The position numbers and the translations under genes are program-made. From Methanofollis sp. (GTDB taxonomy: Archaea > Halobacteriota > Methanomicrobia > Methanomicrobiales > Methanofollaceae), in contig JASGMW010000005.1 in the NCBI GenBank assembly GCA_030156225.1, positions 1 through 40,762 of the forward strand: 40,762 nt of DNA. Reading direction: 5' to 3'. Shown here piece after piece: positions 31,700-40,352 of the stretch (positions within the stretch are counted from its first letter, which is position 1; every line of letters starts with the position of its first letter). The notes beneath the pieces were generated by a model that was not told the origin of the DNA, searched no databases, and saw nothing but the letters and a program-made list of their open reading frames with translations.

Positions 31700-33481
31700 A
31701 TGACAGAAGTACCATCTGACGATCCCCGGAAAGAGGCGTTTGCTCTGTATGAAGACGGCAGGTACCGGGAGTCGATCGGGGTGTGCGCCCGGATGCCGGA
31801 TGACGCGTCTCTTGCGGTCCTCGTCGCCAAAAACCTCCTGGCGCTCGGCGAGTACGAGGAAGCCGAAGCGCAGGTGCTTGATCTCCTGGTCAAAATGCCG
31901 GAGTCCTCCTATCTTCACAGTTTTCTCGGGCGCGTGCTCGCCGCCAGGGGAGATGACCGGGCGACGGCGGAGTATGCAGAGGCGATCCAGCTCGATCCGA
32001 AAAACGAAGAGGCGCTCCGAGCCTACGCAGCCTATTTCACCGGCCCGGACGACCACCGCTCGGCCATCCCCCTCCTGTACGCACTTGCCCGTCTTTCAAG
32101 AAAGCGCGACGACGCCATCGCCCTGATGCGCCGCCTGATCGAGGCGGGCGAGGGAGAAGAAGCGCTTCTGGTCTACGAAGAACTGCTCGGGAGTGCAGGC
32201 GCAGAGGGGGAATATATCGACGCCCTGCTGGTGGCCGGCCGTCACCGCGAGGCGGCGACGGCGTCCATCCAGGCCTTCCGGGAGAAACGGGACCCTGCTT
32301 TTTTGCGCCAGTACCTGGCCGCCGTGACCGCGTTCGACAGAAAAGGCGCATTGAAACTTTTTCCCCATTTCCTGAAGGACTGCCCTGACGACGACCTCGC
32401 CTTCGATCATGTTCTCCTCCTGAAATCGGAGGGGATGTGCCGGGAAGCCCTTGAAGAGTGCGAAACGCTCATCGCCAGAAACCCGCACCCGATCTACAAA
32501 CTGGTGGCCTGCGAACTGATCGCCGCTGCCGGAAGGAGCGATCTTGCCAGACAGGGGTACGAGGGTCTGATTGCAGAAGAGTTGCATCGGATGGACGATC
32601 CGGAAAGCCTCGGCATGGTGATCGAGGCATACGAAGAATTTTTGCGAAAGACGCTCAGGCCTTCGACCGTCCCGCCGTGCTACCTGACCACGGTCTCGTC
32701 GGACACGAACGTGGTCAGTCTCACCAGGACCGGACTTTTTTATGCCTCGTTCGGGCAGACGACAGAGGCTGCGGAGTGGCTGTACCGTGCATACCGGCTC
32801 GATTACCTTGACGGCGGCATCGAATACGCCCGTTATCTTGCCGGGCAGGGAGAGATGCGGGAGTGCGAGAAGGTGCTCATGCACATCCTCGCCAATATCA
32901 AACAGAGTGCCGACCTGGTGCGGGTGGCCGACGCGGTCATCGATGCCGGCACCGACTGGAAGGGTATGCGCAGGTTGATCGATGCGCTCATCGACCGCTT
33001 CTCCGCCGCCGTCCGAACGCTTGGCCCGGGCGGGATCGAGGTCTTTGCGCGCATCTATCTCTGTGCGGCAGAGGAGGCGTTTTCAATCGGGGATTATGCC
33101 AGGTGCAAGGAGTGCTCTCTCCGCGGCCTCGACATGACGCGGAAGAACCTGAACGAGTTCTTCGACCTGATCAGACGCTGCAAGGAGGCGACCGTCGCCG
33201 AGAGACCGGTGCTGCCCTTCCGGACCGCGGCCTCCGGGCGGCCTGCCGATGCAGAGGCGGAACCTGATCTCGGACTGGACGAGCGGGAAGAGGCGCTCGT
33301 CGCATTTTTACGGCAGCACCGCGAGAGCAACGAGGAGGAACTCCGCAAGGTGCTCGACACGCGCCGGGTAAGCGGGATGATAAACCGTCTGATCAAAAAA
33401 GCCTCAGACGCCGGCGTCTCTCTCATCGAGAAAAAGGGGATGGGAGAGCACGGCGAGGTCTATCTCTACTGTGGGAAGTGA
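31700..33481 (+). CDS. TPR-repeat protein with C-terminal winged helix
   Basis: 593 residues, almost wholly helical. Tetratricopeptide-like repeats run from about residue 10 (KEAFALYEDGRYRESIGVCA, LLALGEYEEAEAQVLDLL, and AEYAEAIQLDPKNEEALRAY) through about 500. After a Pro/Ala-rich linker comes a compact C-terminal domain (LDEREEALVAFLRQH then VSGMINRLIKKASDAGVSLI) that looks like a winged helix. No catalytic motif, no signal peptide. ATG 31700 was chosen over the longer frame because the preceding stretch overlaps the kinase gene in another frame. A weak TATA-like CTTATTG lies about 30 bases upstream. The stop nearly touches the BrxD-like ATPase gene (4-base gap), so the two probably act together, the TPR protein as scaffold. 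Function unknown. Confidence 0.75.
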   Translation: MTEVPSDDPRKEAFALYEDGRYRESIGVCARMPDDASLAVLVAKNLLALGEYEEAEAQVLDLLVKMPESSYLHSFLGRVLAARGDDRATAEYAEAIQLDPKNEEALRAYAAYFTGPDDHRSAIPLLYALARLSRKRDDAIALMRRLIEAGEGEEALLVYEELLGSAGAEGEYIDALLVAGRHREAATASIQAFREKRDPAFLRQYLAAVTAFDRKGALKLFPHFLKDCPDDDLAFDHVLLLKSEGMCREALEECETLIARNPHPIYKLVACELIAAAGRSDLARQGYEGLIAEELHRMDDPESLGMVIEAYEEFLRKTLRPSTVPPCYLTTVSSDTNVVSLTRTGLFYASFGQTTEAAEWLYRAYRLDYLDGGIEYARYLAGQGEMRECEKVLMHILANIKQSADLVRVADAVIDAGTDWKGMRRLIDALIDRFSAAVRTLGPGGIEVFARIYLCAAEEAFSIGDYARCKECSLRGLDMTRKNLNEFFDLIRRCKEATVAERPVLPFRTAASGRPADAEAEPDLGLDEREEALVAFLRQHRESNEEELRKVLDTRRVSGMINRLIKKASDAGVSLIEKKGMGEHGEVYLYCGK

Positions 33482-33485
33482 ATGG

Positions 33486-34763
33486 ATGGACGAAAAGAAA
33501 GCAGAAAGCATCGGCATCGTCAACGCCCTCAGGCGTGGAACCGTTCCGGCGTCAGGACTCGAACGACTTGCCGTCGGCCTTGCGGTGGAAGAGCGGGTGA
33601 TCGGCGGGCAGCTCGACTATGCGGCCTCAGGCGGGGCCGACGTGAAGTTTGTCCGCGGCGAATACGGGAGCGGAAAGACATTTCTCGTCGCGCGCGCCCT
33701 TGAGATCGCCAGGAGCAAGGGGTTTGCGACGGCCCACGTGATGATCTCGGCGGACACGCCCCTGCACAAACTCAGCGCCCTCTATTATCGTATCCTCTCC
33801 TCCCTGCAGACGGCAGAGCACGAACACGCCCTCAAGGAGATCGTGGACAACTGGATCTTCTCCATCGAGGAGCGGATCATCGAGGTGGAAGGCGCGTCCG
33901 AGGATGACGGGGCACTCGAGGCCGGGACGGTGGCGCGGATCGAGACGGCGCTCGCCGACATCTCCACGGTGAACCCGGCCCTTGCGGCCGCATTGCGCGT
34001 CTATTATACGGCGAACAACGCCGGAGACTATCCCCTCGCCCAGGCGGCGCTCGGGTGGCTCTCAGGCGAGCCCCATGTCGGCCGCGACTTCAGGCGGGCG
34101 GCCGGCGTGAAGGGGGAGGTGGACGACACATCAGCCTTTGTCTTTCTCCGGGGAATCGTGCGGATCGTCAGGGCGGCGGGCTACGCGGGGATCGCCGTCG
34201 CCCTCGACGAGGTGGAGACGGTGCAGGCGCTGCCCTCGAACCTCCGCGAACGGGGATACAACAACATCCGCCAGATCGTCGACGCCGTCGACCGGGGGGA
34301 GATGCCCCATTGTTATTTCCTCTTCACGGGAACGCCCGCATTCTTCGAGGGCTCGAAAGGGATCAAGTCGCTCCCGCCCCTGTACGATCGCCTGCAGGTC
34401 GTCGGCACCGACGGCGTCGCAAACCCGTTGCAGGCGCAGATCGTGCTCAGGCCCTTCGACATGGACAAACTCGAAGCGGCGGCCCTGAACGTCTCGGGCA
34501 TCTATGCCGACGCCGCCTCGCCGGTGGACAGGAGCCGGATCTCCCATCGGTTCATCAGGTCCATGATCGACCGGATCACCTCGCGGTTCGGCGGGCGCGT
34601 CGACGTCATCCCCAGGGTCTTCCTGCGGGAGTTCGTGGACATCCTGGACAAGTGCGAACTCTATCCTGACTACGATCCGTCCTCGGCCTATGCCTTCGAC
34701 GCCGGAAAGGTGAAGGAAGACCTGCGCGAAGAGGAAGAGGCGTTCCTTGAAGTCGAGTTCTGA
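33486..34763 (+). CDS. BrxD-like P-loop ATPase (DUF2791 family)
   Basis: 425 residues from ATG 33486 (GGAAGTGA ribosome site 33474-33481); a GTG at 33471 would overlap the TPR gene. Hallmarks of the DUF2791/BrxC-BrxD ATPase family: ALRRGTVPASGLERLAVGL (14-32), Walker A FVRGEYGSGKTFLVARAL (55-72), ISADTPLHKLSALYYRI, RRAAGVKGEVD, Walker B VALDEVETVQ (238-247), sensor strand FLFTGTPAFFEG (278-289) and the C-terminal RVDVIPRVFLREFVDILDK (371-389). In BREX type 2 phage-resistance loci BrxD is one of several proteins, but there is no methylase, PglZ-like or helicase gene here, so this is a stand-alone relative. Activity as an AAA-like DNA- or protein-remodelling ATPase is inference. Confidence 0.8.
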   Translation: MDEKKAESIGIVNALRRGTVPASGLERLAVGLAVEERVIGGQLDYAASGGADVKFVRGEYGSGKTFLVARALEIARSKGFATAHVMISADTPLHKLSALYYRILSSLQTAEHEHALKEIVDNWIFSIEERIIEVEGASEDDGALEAGTVARIETALADISTVNPALAAALRVYYTANNAGDYPLAQAALGWLSGEPHVGRDFRRAAGVKGEVDDTSAFVFLRGIVRIVRAAGYAGIAVALDEVETVQALPSNLRERGYNNIRQIVDAVDRGEMPHCYFLFTGTPAFFEGSKGIKSLPPLYDRLQVVGTDGVANPLQAQIVLRPFDMDKLEAAALNVSGIYADAASPVDRSRISHRFIRSMIDRITSRFGGRVDVIPRVFLREFVDILDKCELYPDYDPSSAYAFDAGKVKEDLREEEEAFLEVEF

Positions 34764-34773
34764 AGGGAGGGCG

Positions 34774-34780
34774 TTTATAA
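34774..34780 (+). promoter_or_regulatory. TATA box of the OB/HD nuclease gene
   Basis: TTTATAA centred 26 bases before the ATG at 34803, pointing to a leaderless mRNA. The gene can therefore be expressed separately from the TPR-ATPase pair before it. Confidence 0.65.
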
Positions 34781-34802
34781 CCCGCAGCCCCCATCTCTTC
34801 TG

Positions 34803-35765
34803 ATGACCGGGGTCGTGAACAAACATACCTATCTTTCCGGGATCGCCGACGGCGACCTGATCGACGATCTCTTTCTTCTCCAGAAACGTGAAGTGAAGCG
34901 GAAGAAGGATGGAAATCCCTATATTTTCGCCGTCGTTGCCGACCGCTCGGGCACCGCCCTCTGCAACGTCTGGGGATCGGGAGCTGCCGGAGAGACGGTG
35001 CCCGAGATCTGCGCCGCGTTCGAGACGGGCCGGGTCTACCGCATCGCAGGCCGGGTTTCACTCTTCAACGGCTCCCTCCAGATCAGCGTGAACGAGGGCG
35101 TCGAATATCTCCGGCAGCCCGTCGCGGAATCAGAACTCGACCCGGCGGAGTTCGTCAGGGCGAACACCGACCCGGCCGATCTGAAATGCGGCATATGGGA
35201 GATGATCGCGGCGATCGGCGATCCCGCGCTCAGAGACGTGGTGCTGGAGGCGATCTCGGGTGCGGACGGATTTTTCGAGAAGCCGGCGGCGAAAGGGCGC
35301 CACCACGAGTACCCCGGTGGCCTTGCCGAGCACACTCTCGAAACGGCCAGGTTCGCGGCGGCCGAGTGCGACGCCCATTATGCAGAGTCGAACCGCGATC
35401 TGGTCGTGGCGGGTGCGCTCCTGCACGATATCGGGAAGGCGTTTGCGTTCGACCGTTCGGGGCTCTGCTTTGCGGCGCGGCCGGAGTACGATCTGATCGG
35501 GCACGTCAGCCTCGGCGTTACCTATCTGGAGCGGTTCAGGGATCGGCTCCCTGCTGATGTCTTCTCCCACCTCCTGCACATCGTCCAGGCGCACCACGGC
35601 CCCCACGGTGAGACGCCCTGCCAGACGCCCGAGGCATGGATGGTGCATATCGCCGACTTCGCAAGCGCCACCCTCAGGGAGGTGGCCGACGATCAGGCCG
35701 CCCTCGAACCGAACACGGGGACGCGAAACGGCAGAAAGTGCGGCGGGCCGGTGTGGCGGTTCTGA
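34803..35765 (+). CDS. YhaM-like OB-fold/HD-domain 3'-5' exonuclease
   Basis: 320 residues. The N-terminal OB-fold (about 20-105) has the LFLLQKREVKRKKDGNPYIF strand pattern of YhaM/CBF1-type nucleases. The HD domain (about 160-295) shows the metal residues: H177 in GLAEHTLE, H208-D209 in LLHDIGK, H234 in IGHVSLG, H259 and H264/H265 in HIVQAHHGPHG, and D285 in HIADFASA. Family members degrade single-stranded RNA or DNA from the 3' end with Mn2+/Co2+. It has its own promoter but the same direction as the TPR and BrxD-like genes, 39 bases downstream. An RNA-turnover role independent of them is equally possible. Confidence 0.83.
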   Translation: MTGVVNKHTYLSGIADGDLIDDLFLLQKREVKRKKDGNPYIFAVVADRSGTALCNVWGSGAAGETVPEICAAFETGRVYRIAGRVSLFNGSLQISVNEGVEYLRQPVAESELDPAEFVRANTDPADLKCGIWEMIAAIGDPALRDVVLEAISGADGFFEKPAAKGRHHEYPGGLAEHTLETARFAAAECDAHYAESNRDLVVAGALLHDIGKAFAFDRSGLCFAARPEYDLIGHVSLGVTYLERFRDRLPADVFSHLLHIVQAHHGPHGETPCQTPEAWMVHIADFASATLREVADDQAALEPNTGTRNGRKCGGPVWRF

Positions 35766-35844
35766 GGAGTTGCGACTCTGCGGCAGGGGGGGGTTCGAAG
35801 CCTACGGCTCCGCATGAAATGACGACGAGCAGAAAAAAGAGGGA

Positions 35845-37101
35845 TCAGATATTTTTCCGCCTGCGGATCCTGACCGATTCGGCATGGGCGTGGAGACCCT
35901 CGGCGGTGGCGAGGGTTTCAACGACCCCCCCGAGCCACTCGAGACCTTCCCTGTTGATCATCTGGACCGACGACGTCTTGCAGAAGTGGTGGACGTCGAG
36001 GCCTGAGAAGACCCGGGCAAACCCTGCGGTGGGAAGGACGTGGTTGGTTCCTGAGGCGTAGTCCCCGAATGCGACGGCGGTATATGGCCCGATGAAGATC
36101 GAACCGGCGTTGTGGACGGCGTTGAGGGCCGCCAGCGGGTCGGCGACCTGGATGGAGAGATGCTCGGGGGCGACGTCGTCCATGGCGGCGATCGCCTCGT
36201 CGAGATCGGCGAGGACGACATACCCCGAATTTCCGAGAGCCGCCTCGATGATCGAGCGGCGCGGGGCGTTTTTCATCTGCCGTTTGATCTCGTTGCCGAC
36301 CTTGCCGGGCAGCGCCGGATCGGTGGTGACGAGAATGCATCCGGCATGGGGATCGTGCTCGGCCTGTGCCAGGATATCCGCGGCGACAAATGCCGGGTCT
36401 GCGGTCCCGTCGGCGAGAACGCCGATCTCCGAGGGGCCGGCCGGAAAGTCGATCTCGGCATGTTCCCTGAGCATCATTTTTGCGGCGGTGACGTACACGT
36501 TGCCGGGTCCGACAATCTTCTGGACCTGATCGATGGTCTCGGTCCCGAGAGCCATCGCTGCAACCGCCTGTGCGCCGCCGACGCGGTAGCACTCGTCCAC
36601 GCCGGCGATATCGAGGGCGACGAGGGTGAGGGGATGGATGGGCGGCGGGGTGCAGACGCAGATCTCCGGGACGCCGGCCACCTGAGCCGGAACGGTGGTC
36701 ATCAGGGCCGTCGAAGGATAGGCCGCACGGCCGCCAGGGACATAGGCGCCGATCCGGTCGAGCGGCGTGGTTTTGACGCCGACGATGACGCCGGGCTCCA
36801 CCTCGTCAAGCCAGAGCGAACGGTTGCGCTGGAGTTCGTGAAACCTCCTGATATGCGCCTCGGCTTCGGTGAGACTTTCGATCAGGGCGTCGTCCACCTC
36901 TTCGTAGGCTCCTTCGAACTCCTCGGGAGCGACGGCAAGGTCGTCGAGATCGATCCGGTCGAACTCCTTCGTGAACCTGTAGAGCGCTCCGTCGCCGTCC
37001 TTCTGCACGCCTTCGATAATCGCAGCGACGGCTGCGCGCACGTCTGCGAGGTCGGAGCGTCGCCGACCTTTCCATTCCTCAATATCCAGCGCCTTCCACA
37101 T
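35845..37101 (-). CDS. hisD: Histidinol dehydrogenase
   Basis: 418 residues, full length. It oxidises histidinol to histidine with two NAD+ in the last step of histidine synthesis. Diagnostic stretches: PGGRAAYPSTALMTTVPAQV, KIVGPGNVYVTAAKMML (NAD region), IDFPAGPSEIGVLAD, AQAEHDPHAG (zinc and catalytic His), APEHLSIQ, and SGTNHVLPTAGFARVFSGL near the C-terminus. A CTTAATGG box (minus, around 37131) is about 29 bases before the ATG, and there is no ribosome site, so it is probably leaderless. Divergent from wtpA and single-gene. Confidence 0.95.
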   Translation of the reverse strand: MWKALDIEEWKGRRRSDLADVRAAVAAIIEGVQKDGDGALYRFTKEFDRIDLDDLAVAPEEFEGAYEEVDDALIESLTEAEAHIRRFHELQRNRSLWLDEVEPGVIVGVKTTPLDRIGAYVPGGRAAYPSTALMTTVPAQVAGVPEICVCTPPPIHPLTLVALDIAGVDECYRVGGAQAVAAMALGTETIDQVQKIVGPGNVYVTAAKMMLREHAEIDFPAGPSEIGVLADGTADPAFVAADILAQAEHDPHAGCILVTTDPALPGKVGNEIKRQMKNAPRRSIIEAALGNSGYVVLADLDEAIAAMDDVAPEHLSIQVADPLAALNAVHNAGSIFIGPYTAVAFGDYASGTNHVLPTAGFARVFSGLDVHHFCKTSSVQMINREGLEWLGGVVETLATAEGLHAHAESVRIRRRKNI

Positions 37102-37189
37102 GGTGAAAATAGGTTGGTGGCCGCACCATTAAGGCTTGCCGTAGCCTGAGTTACCCCGTTTTTTCCAACAAAAAACAAAAACAACACGG

Positions 37190-37199
37190 TTATATTTAT
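37190..37199 (+). promoter_or_regulatory. TATA box of wtpABC
   Basis: TTATATTTAT about 27 bases before the wtpA ATG at 37222, preceded by an A-rich tract (37166-37188). This fits a leaderless transcript. Confidence 0.6.
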
Positions 37200-37221
37200 T
37201 GAACTCTCTAAGTAGCAATGT

Positions 37222-38274
37222 ATGATACACGAAAAACCTGCTCTTGTCGTAATGCTCATCGTTTGCGCTGCAGTATTCCTGTGCGGCTGCACCACCCAGA
37301 GTGAGACGCCGCCGACAACAACACCGGCTACGACGACCCCCGTCGCTATCAGTGGCGTCGTCACGGTTTTCAACGCGGGCAGCCTCTCCGCGCCCTTCGA
37401 GAAGCTTGAAACACTGTTCGAATCCACCCATCCGAACACCGATGTCCAGCTGGTAGCCGGCGGGTCCACCAAGGTGGTCAAGGACATCACCGAACTCGAC
37501 AAAAGCGCCGACGTCCTCGCTTCAGCGGACTACACGCTCATTCCGAGCCTGATGATGCCGAACTCCACCGACTGGTATGTCACTTTCGCCAAGAACCGGA
37601 TGGTCCTCTGCTACACCAACGCCAGCAAATACGCCGACGAGATCACCGCCGACAACTGGTATGAGATCCTCGAAAAGCCCGACGTCGCCTGGGCCTTTTC
37701 CGACCCCAATCAGGATCCGTGCGGTTACCGCACGCCCATGGTCATGCAGCTGGCCGAAGCATACTACAACGACGATACGATCTTCGATAAGGTCATCGGC
37801 AACAATTCGAACCTCACCGTGACCGAGGACAACGGCGTCTCCACCATCCACGCCACCTCGCCGGAACCGAAGGGCACCCTGCAGATCAGGCCGAAATCGG
37901 TGGAACTCGTGCAAATGCTCGATAGCGGCGGACTGGACTATGCATGGGAGTACCGGTCGGTTGCCGTGCAGAACAACCTGAACTTCCTCGAACTCCCGGA
38001 GGCGATCGACCTCTCAGCCGTGAAGTATGCCGACGACTATGCAACGGTCAGGATCGACACCGAGGGCGGCATGATGACCGGCCAGCCCATCGTATACGGC
38101 GCAACCGTCCCGAACAACGCCGAGAACCCGGACGCGGGCCTGGCATTCATCAAAATGCTTATCGGCCCCGAAGGGCAGCAGATCATGGGCGAACAGGGTC
38201 AGCCCTCGATCGTTCCGGCGGGCGGGTACGGGCATGTCCCGACCGAACTGAAAGACCTGGTATCGACCTCCTGA
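37222..38274 (+). CDS. wtpA: Tungstate/molybdate ABC transporter, substrate-binding lipoprotein
   Basis: 350 residues. A hydrophobic signal ends in FLCGC, with C23 as the probable lipid-anchored cysteine, followed by a Thr/Pro-rich tether (27-42). The mature part begins VVTVFNAGSLSAPFEKLE, typical of WtpA/ModA binding proteins (Asn/Ser residues coordinating the oxyanion), and contains ASADYTLIP and VTFAKNRMVLCYT. The C-terminal GATVPNNAENPDAGLAFIKML is also family-like. It captures tungstate or molybdate outside the cell for the pterin cofactor of formylmethanofuran dehydrogenase and formate dehydrogenase. WtpA is favoured over plain ModA by archaeal origin; sulfate is unlikely. Confidence 0.9.
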   Translation: MIHEKPALVVMLIVCAAVFLCGCTTQSETPPTTTPATTTPVAISGVVTVFNAGSLSAPFEKLETLFESTHPNTDVQLVAGGSTKVVKDITELDKSADVLASADYTLIPSLMMPNSTDWYVTFAKNRMVLCYTNASKYADEITADNWYEILEKPDVAWAFSDPNQDPCGYRTPMVMQLAEAYYNDDTIFDKVIGNNSNLTVTEDNGVSTIHATSPEPKGTLQIRPKSVELVQMLDSGGLDYAWEYRSVAVQNNLNFLELPEAIDLSAVKYADDYATVRIDTEGGMMTGQPIVYGATVPNNAENPDAGLAFIKMLIGPEGQQIMGEQGQPSIVPAGGYGHVPTELKDLVSTS

Positions 38275-38308
38275 CCCCTCCCTTTTTGAGGCATCATACC
38301 GGTGATCC

Positions 38309-39121
38309 ATGGCACAGACCTTAGTACTCCGTGATCGCTGCCTCGTTTCGTTCTCTCTTCTCGGCGGCGTCATTCTGGGTCTCACTGTCCTCGCTCTGCT
38401 GAACCTGACGGTGAAAGAACTCGCCGATATTCCTCACGTGGTGCAGGTCGCCGCCGATGCGAAAGTGATCGACTCGATTGTCCTCACCATGGGGGCCGGC
38501 GCGAACGCCGTCGCGATCCTGATGATCTTCGGGGTCCCGCTCGCATATGTACTTGCCAGGACGAATTTCAGGGGAAAAGGGCTCGTGGAGACCATCGTCG
38601 ACATTCCCCTCATGCTCCCGCATACCGTGGCCGGCCTCCTCGTTTATATGCTCTTCATGAAGCGGGGACTGATCGGCGCTCCCTTCTACAATATCGGCTT
38701 TCACTTCGAGGATGCCTATCCCGGCATCGTCATCGCCATGCTCTTCGTGGCCTCGCCGTACTTTGTCAACTCGGCGCGAGAGGGGTTCGAAAAGGTGCCG
38801 GTTCACCTGGAGAACGTGGCGCGCACCCTCGGAGCAAGCAGGTTTTCCGCCTTCCGCCACATCGTCCTCCCGCTCTCGGCGCGGGACATCTACAACGGAA
38901 TGATCTTTGCGTGGGGGAGGGCGATCGGGGAGTTTGCCGCCATCATCATGATCGCCTACTACCCGATGGTGATCTCGACCCTGATCTACTACCGGTTCAC
39001 GACAAGCGGGATAAAGGAAAGCAGCACTGTGGCGTTCGTCATGATCATCGCCTGCTTCGCCGTGTTCATGACGCTGCGCTACCTGTCGCGCTTTATCGGG
39101 AGGCACGATGATCGGGTTTAG
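38309..39121 (+). CDS. wtpB: Tungstate/molybdate ABC transporter, permease
   Basis: 270 residues with six or so membrane helices. The cytoplasmic EAA loop is clear: EGFEKVPVHLENVARTLGAS, then RFSAFRHIVLPLSARDI, where it contacts the ATPase. WGRAIGEFAAIIMIAYYP is conserved in molybdate/tungstate and sulfate permeases. The start is ATG 38309 with GGTGAT just upstream. It lies 34 bases after wtpA and overlaps wtpC by 14 bases. Confidence 0.92.
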   Translation: MAQTLVLRDRCLVSFSLLGGVILGLTVLALLNLTVKELADIPHVVQVAADAKVIDSIVLTMGAGANAVAILMIFGVPLAYVLARTNFRGKGLVETIVDIPLMLPHTVAGLLVYMLFMKRGLIGAPFYNIGFHFEDAYPGIVIAMLFVASPYFVNSAREGFEKVPVHLENVARTLGASRFSAFRHIVLPLSARDIYNGMIFAWGRAIGEFAAIIMIAYYPMVISTLIYYRFTTSGIKESSTVAFVMIIACFAVFMTLRYLSRFIGRHDDRV

Positions 39122-40178
39122 GCATGTCTCTCTCACGCTCGGGGACTTCGCCCTGCAGGACGTCTCTTTCACGATAAACGAGGGGGATTATTACGTTATC
39201 ATCGGGCCCTCAGGGGCCGGAAAGACCGTGATCCTGGAGATGATCGCCGGGCTCCACCTGCCCGACGAGGGGGAGATCCTCATCCACGGACGGGACGCTT
39301 CCGGTGTTCCACCAGAAAAACGACGGATTGCTCTCGTGTACCAGGACTACTCCCTCTTCCCGCACATGACCGTGGAGAAGAATATCGGTTTCGGTCTTGC
39401 GATGCAGAAACGCCCGAAAGAAGAGATCGACAGGCGGATCAGGGAACTGCTCCGGACGTTTGGGCTAGAATCTTTCAGAGATCGTTTCCCGGGCACAATG
39501 AGCGGCGGAGAACAGCAACGGGTAGCGATCGCCCGCGCCCTCGCGTCCGAGCCCGAGATCCTCCTCCTTGACGAACCGTTCGCCGCTCTCGATCCGATCA
39601 CGCGGGAACGCCTGATAGCCGACCTCCGGCGGGTCCACCGGGAAACCGGCCTCACGATCGTTCAGGTGACCCACGCGCGAGAAGAACTCCTGCGCATGGC
39701 AACCAGATGCGCCGTAGTCCTCGACGGCAGGCTCGTCCAGGAGGGGCCGGCCAATCAGGTATTCGAGACGCCGGAGAGCACGGCGGTCGCACGGTTCGTC
39801 GGCATGGAGAACATCCTTAACGGGGTCGTCGCCGCCAATGCAGACGGGCTCGCTTCGATCGACATACAGGGGAGGAGCATTGTCGCTGTCTCAGATGCCT
39901 GCCCGGGCACCGCCGCGGATGTCGTCTTCAGGGCCGCCGACGTGACGCTCCATGTCAGGGATGGGGAGGAGAGCACCGCAAGGAACCGTTTCGGGGCCGT
40001 GATCACCGCGGTTGTCTCGTTCGGCGGCCCCCTCACCGAGGTGTATCTGAACGCTGGCTTCCCGATCGTGGCACTCGTCACCAGGCAGTCGGCCGAAGAC
40101 TGCGATCTCGCCCCGGGTATGAGTGTTCTGGCGTCGATCAAGGCGAGTGCGATCCGTGTCATTCCGGAGAGCGCCTGA
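39108..40178 (+). CDS. wtpC: Tungstate/molybdate ABC transporter, ATP-binding protein
   Basis: 356 residues. Walker A GPSGAGKT (33-40), Q-loop VYQDYSLFPHM, signature MSGGEQQRVAIARAL, Walker B ILLLDEPFAALD and switch histidine in VTHAREE make up the ATPase domain (1 to about 230). The C-terminal part from about 235 (VARFVGMENILNGVV, then VVFRAADVTLHV) is a TOBE/Mop-like regulatory domain, which in molybdate transporters can bind the oxyanion and inhibit uptake. It overlaps wtpB by 14 bases. The following 174 bases (40179-40352) hold no gene that I can support. Confidence 0.93.
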   Translation: MIGFRHVSLTLGDFALQDVSFTINEGDYYVIIGPSGAGKTVILEMIAGLHLPDEGEILIHGRDASGVPPEKRRIALVYQDYSLFPHMTVEKNIGFGLAMQKRPKEEIDRRIRELLRTFGLESFRDRFPGTMSGGEQQRVAIARALASEPEILLLDEPFAALDPITRERLIADLRRVHRETGLTIVQVTHAREELLRMATRCAVVLDGRLVQEGPANQVFETPESTAVARFVGMENILNGVVAANADGLASIDIQGRSIVAVSDACPGTAADVVFRAADVTLHVRDGEESTARNRFGAVITAVVSFGGPLTEVYLNAGFPIVALVTRQSAEDCDLAPGMSVLASIKASAIRVIPESA

Positions 40179-40352
40179 ACGCTTATCCCCTTATCCCTGT
40201 CTGAACGATGTTAGATCATGGATCAGGAAAACCCGTTTTCAGGACGGACAGGTGTCTGGCGCATATATGTCGTTACATCAAAAGGGGTTCCGCTTTTATC
40301 CCCGACTGAAGGCCAGGGTCTTCTCGCTCCACCCCTTTACCCCGCAAGATCA

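Noticed and set aside
30733-31893. 386-codon minus-strand frame opposite the sensor kinase
   Set aside because: Antisense shadow of the kinase core and receiver, whose catalytic motifs are plain on the plus strand.
31700-35765. A complete BREX system
   Set aside because: Only a BrxD-like ATPase is present; no PglZ, BrxC-sized ATPase, PglX methylase, BrxL or helicase gene lies in the window.
37186-37205. ModE-type operator before wtpA (CGGTTATATT)
   Set aside because: Only one half-site-like stretch, with no matching second half; it is better explained as the TATA box.
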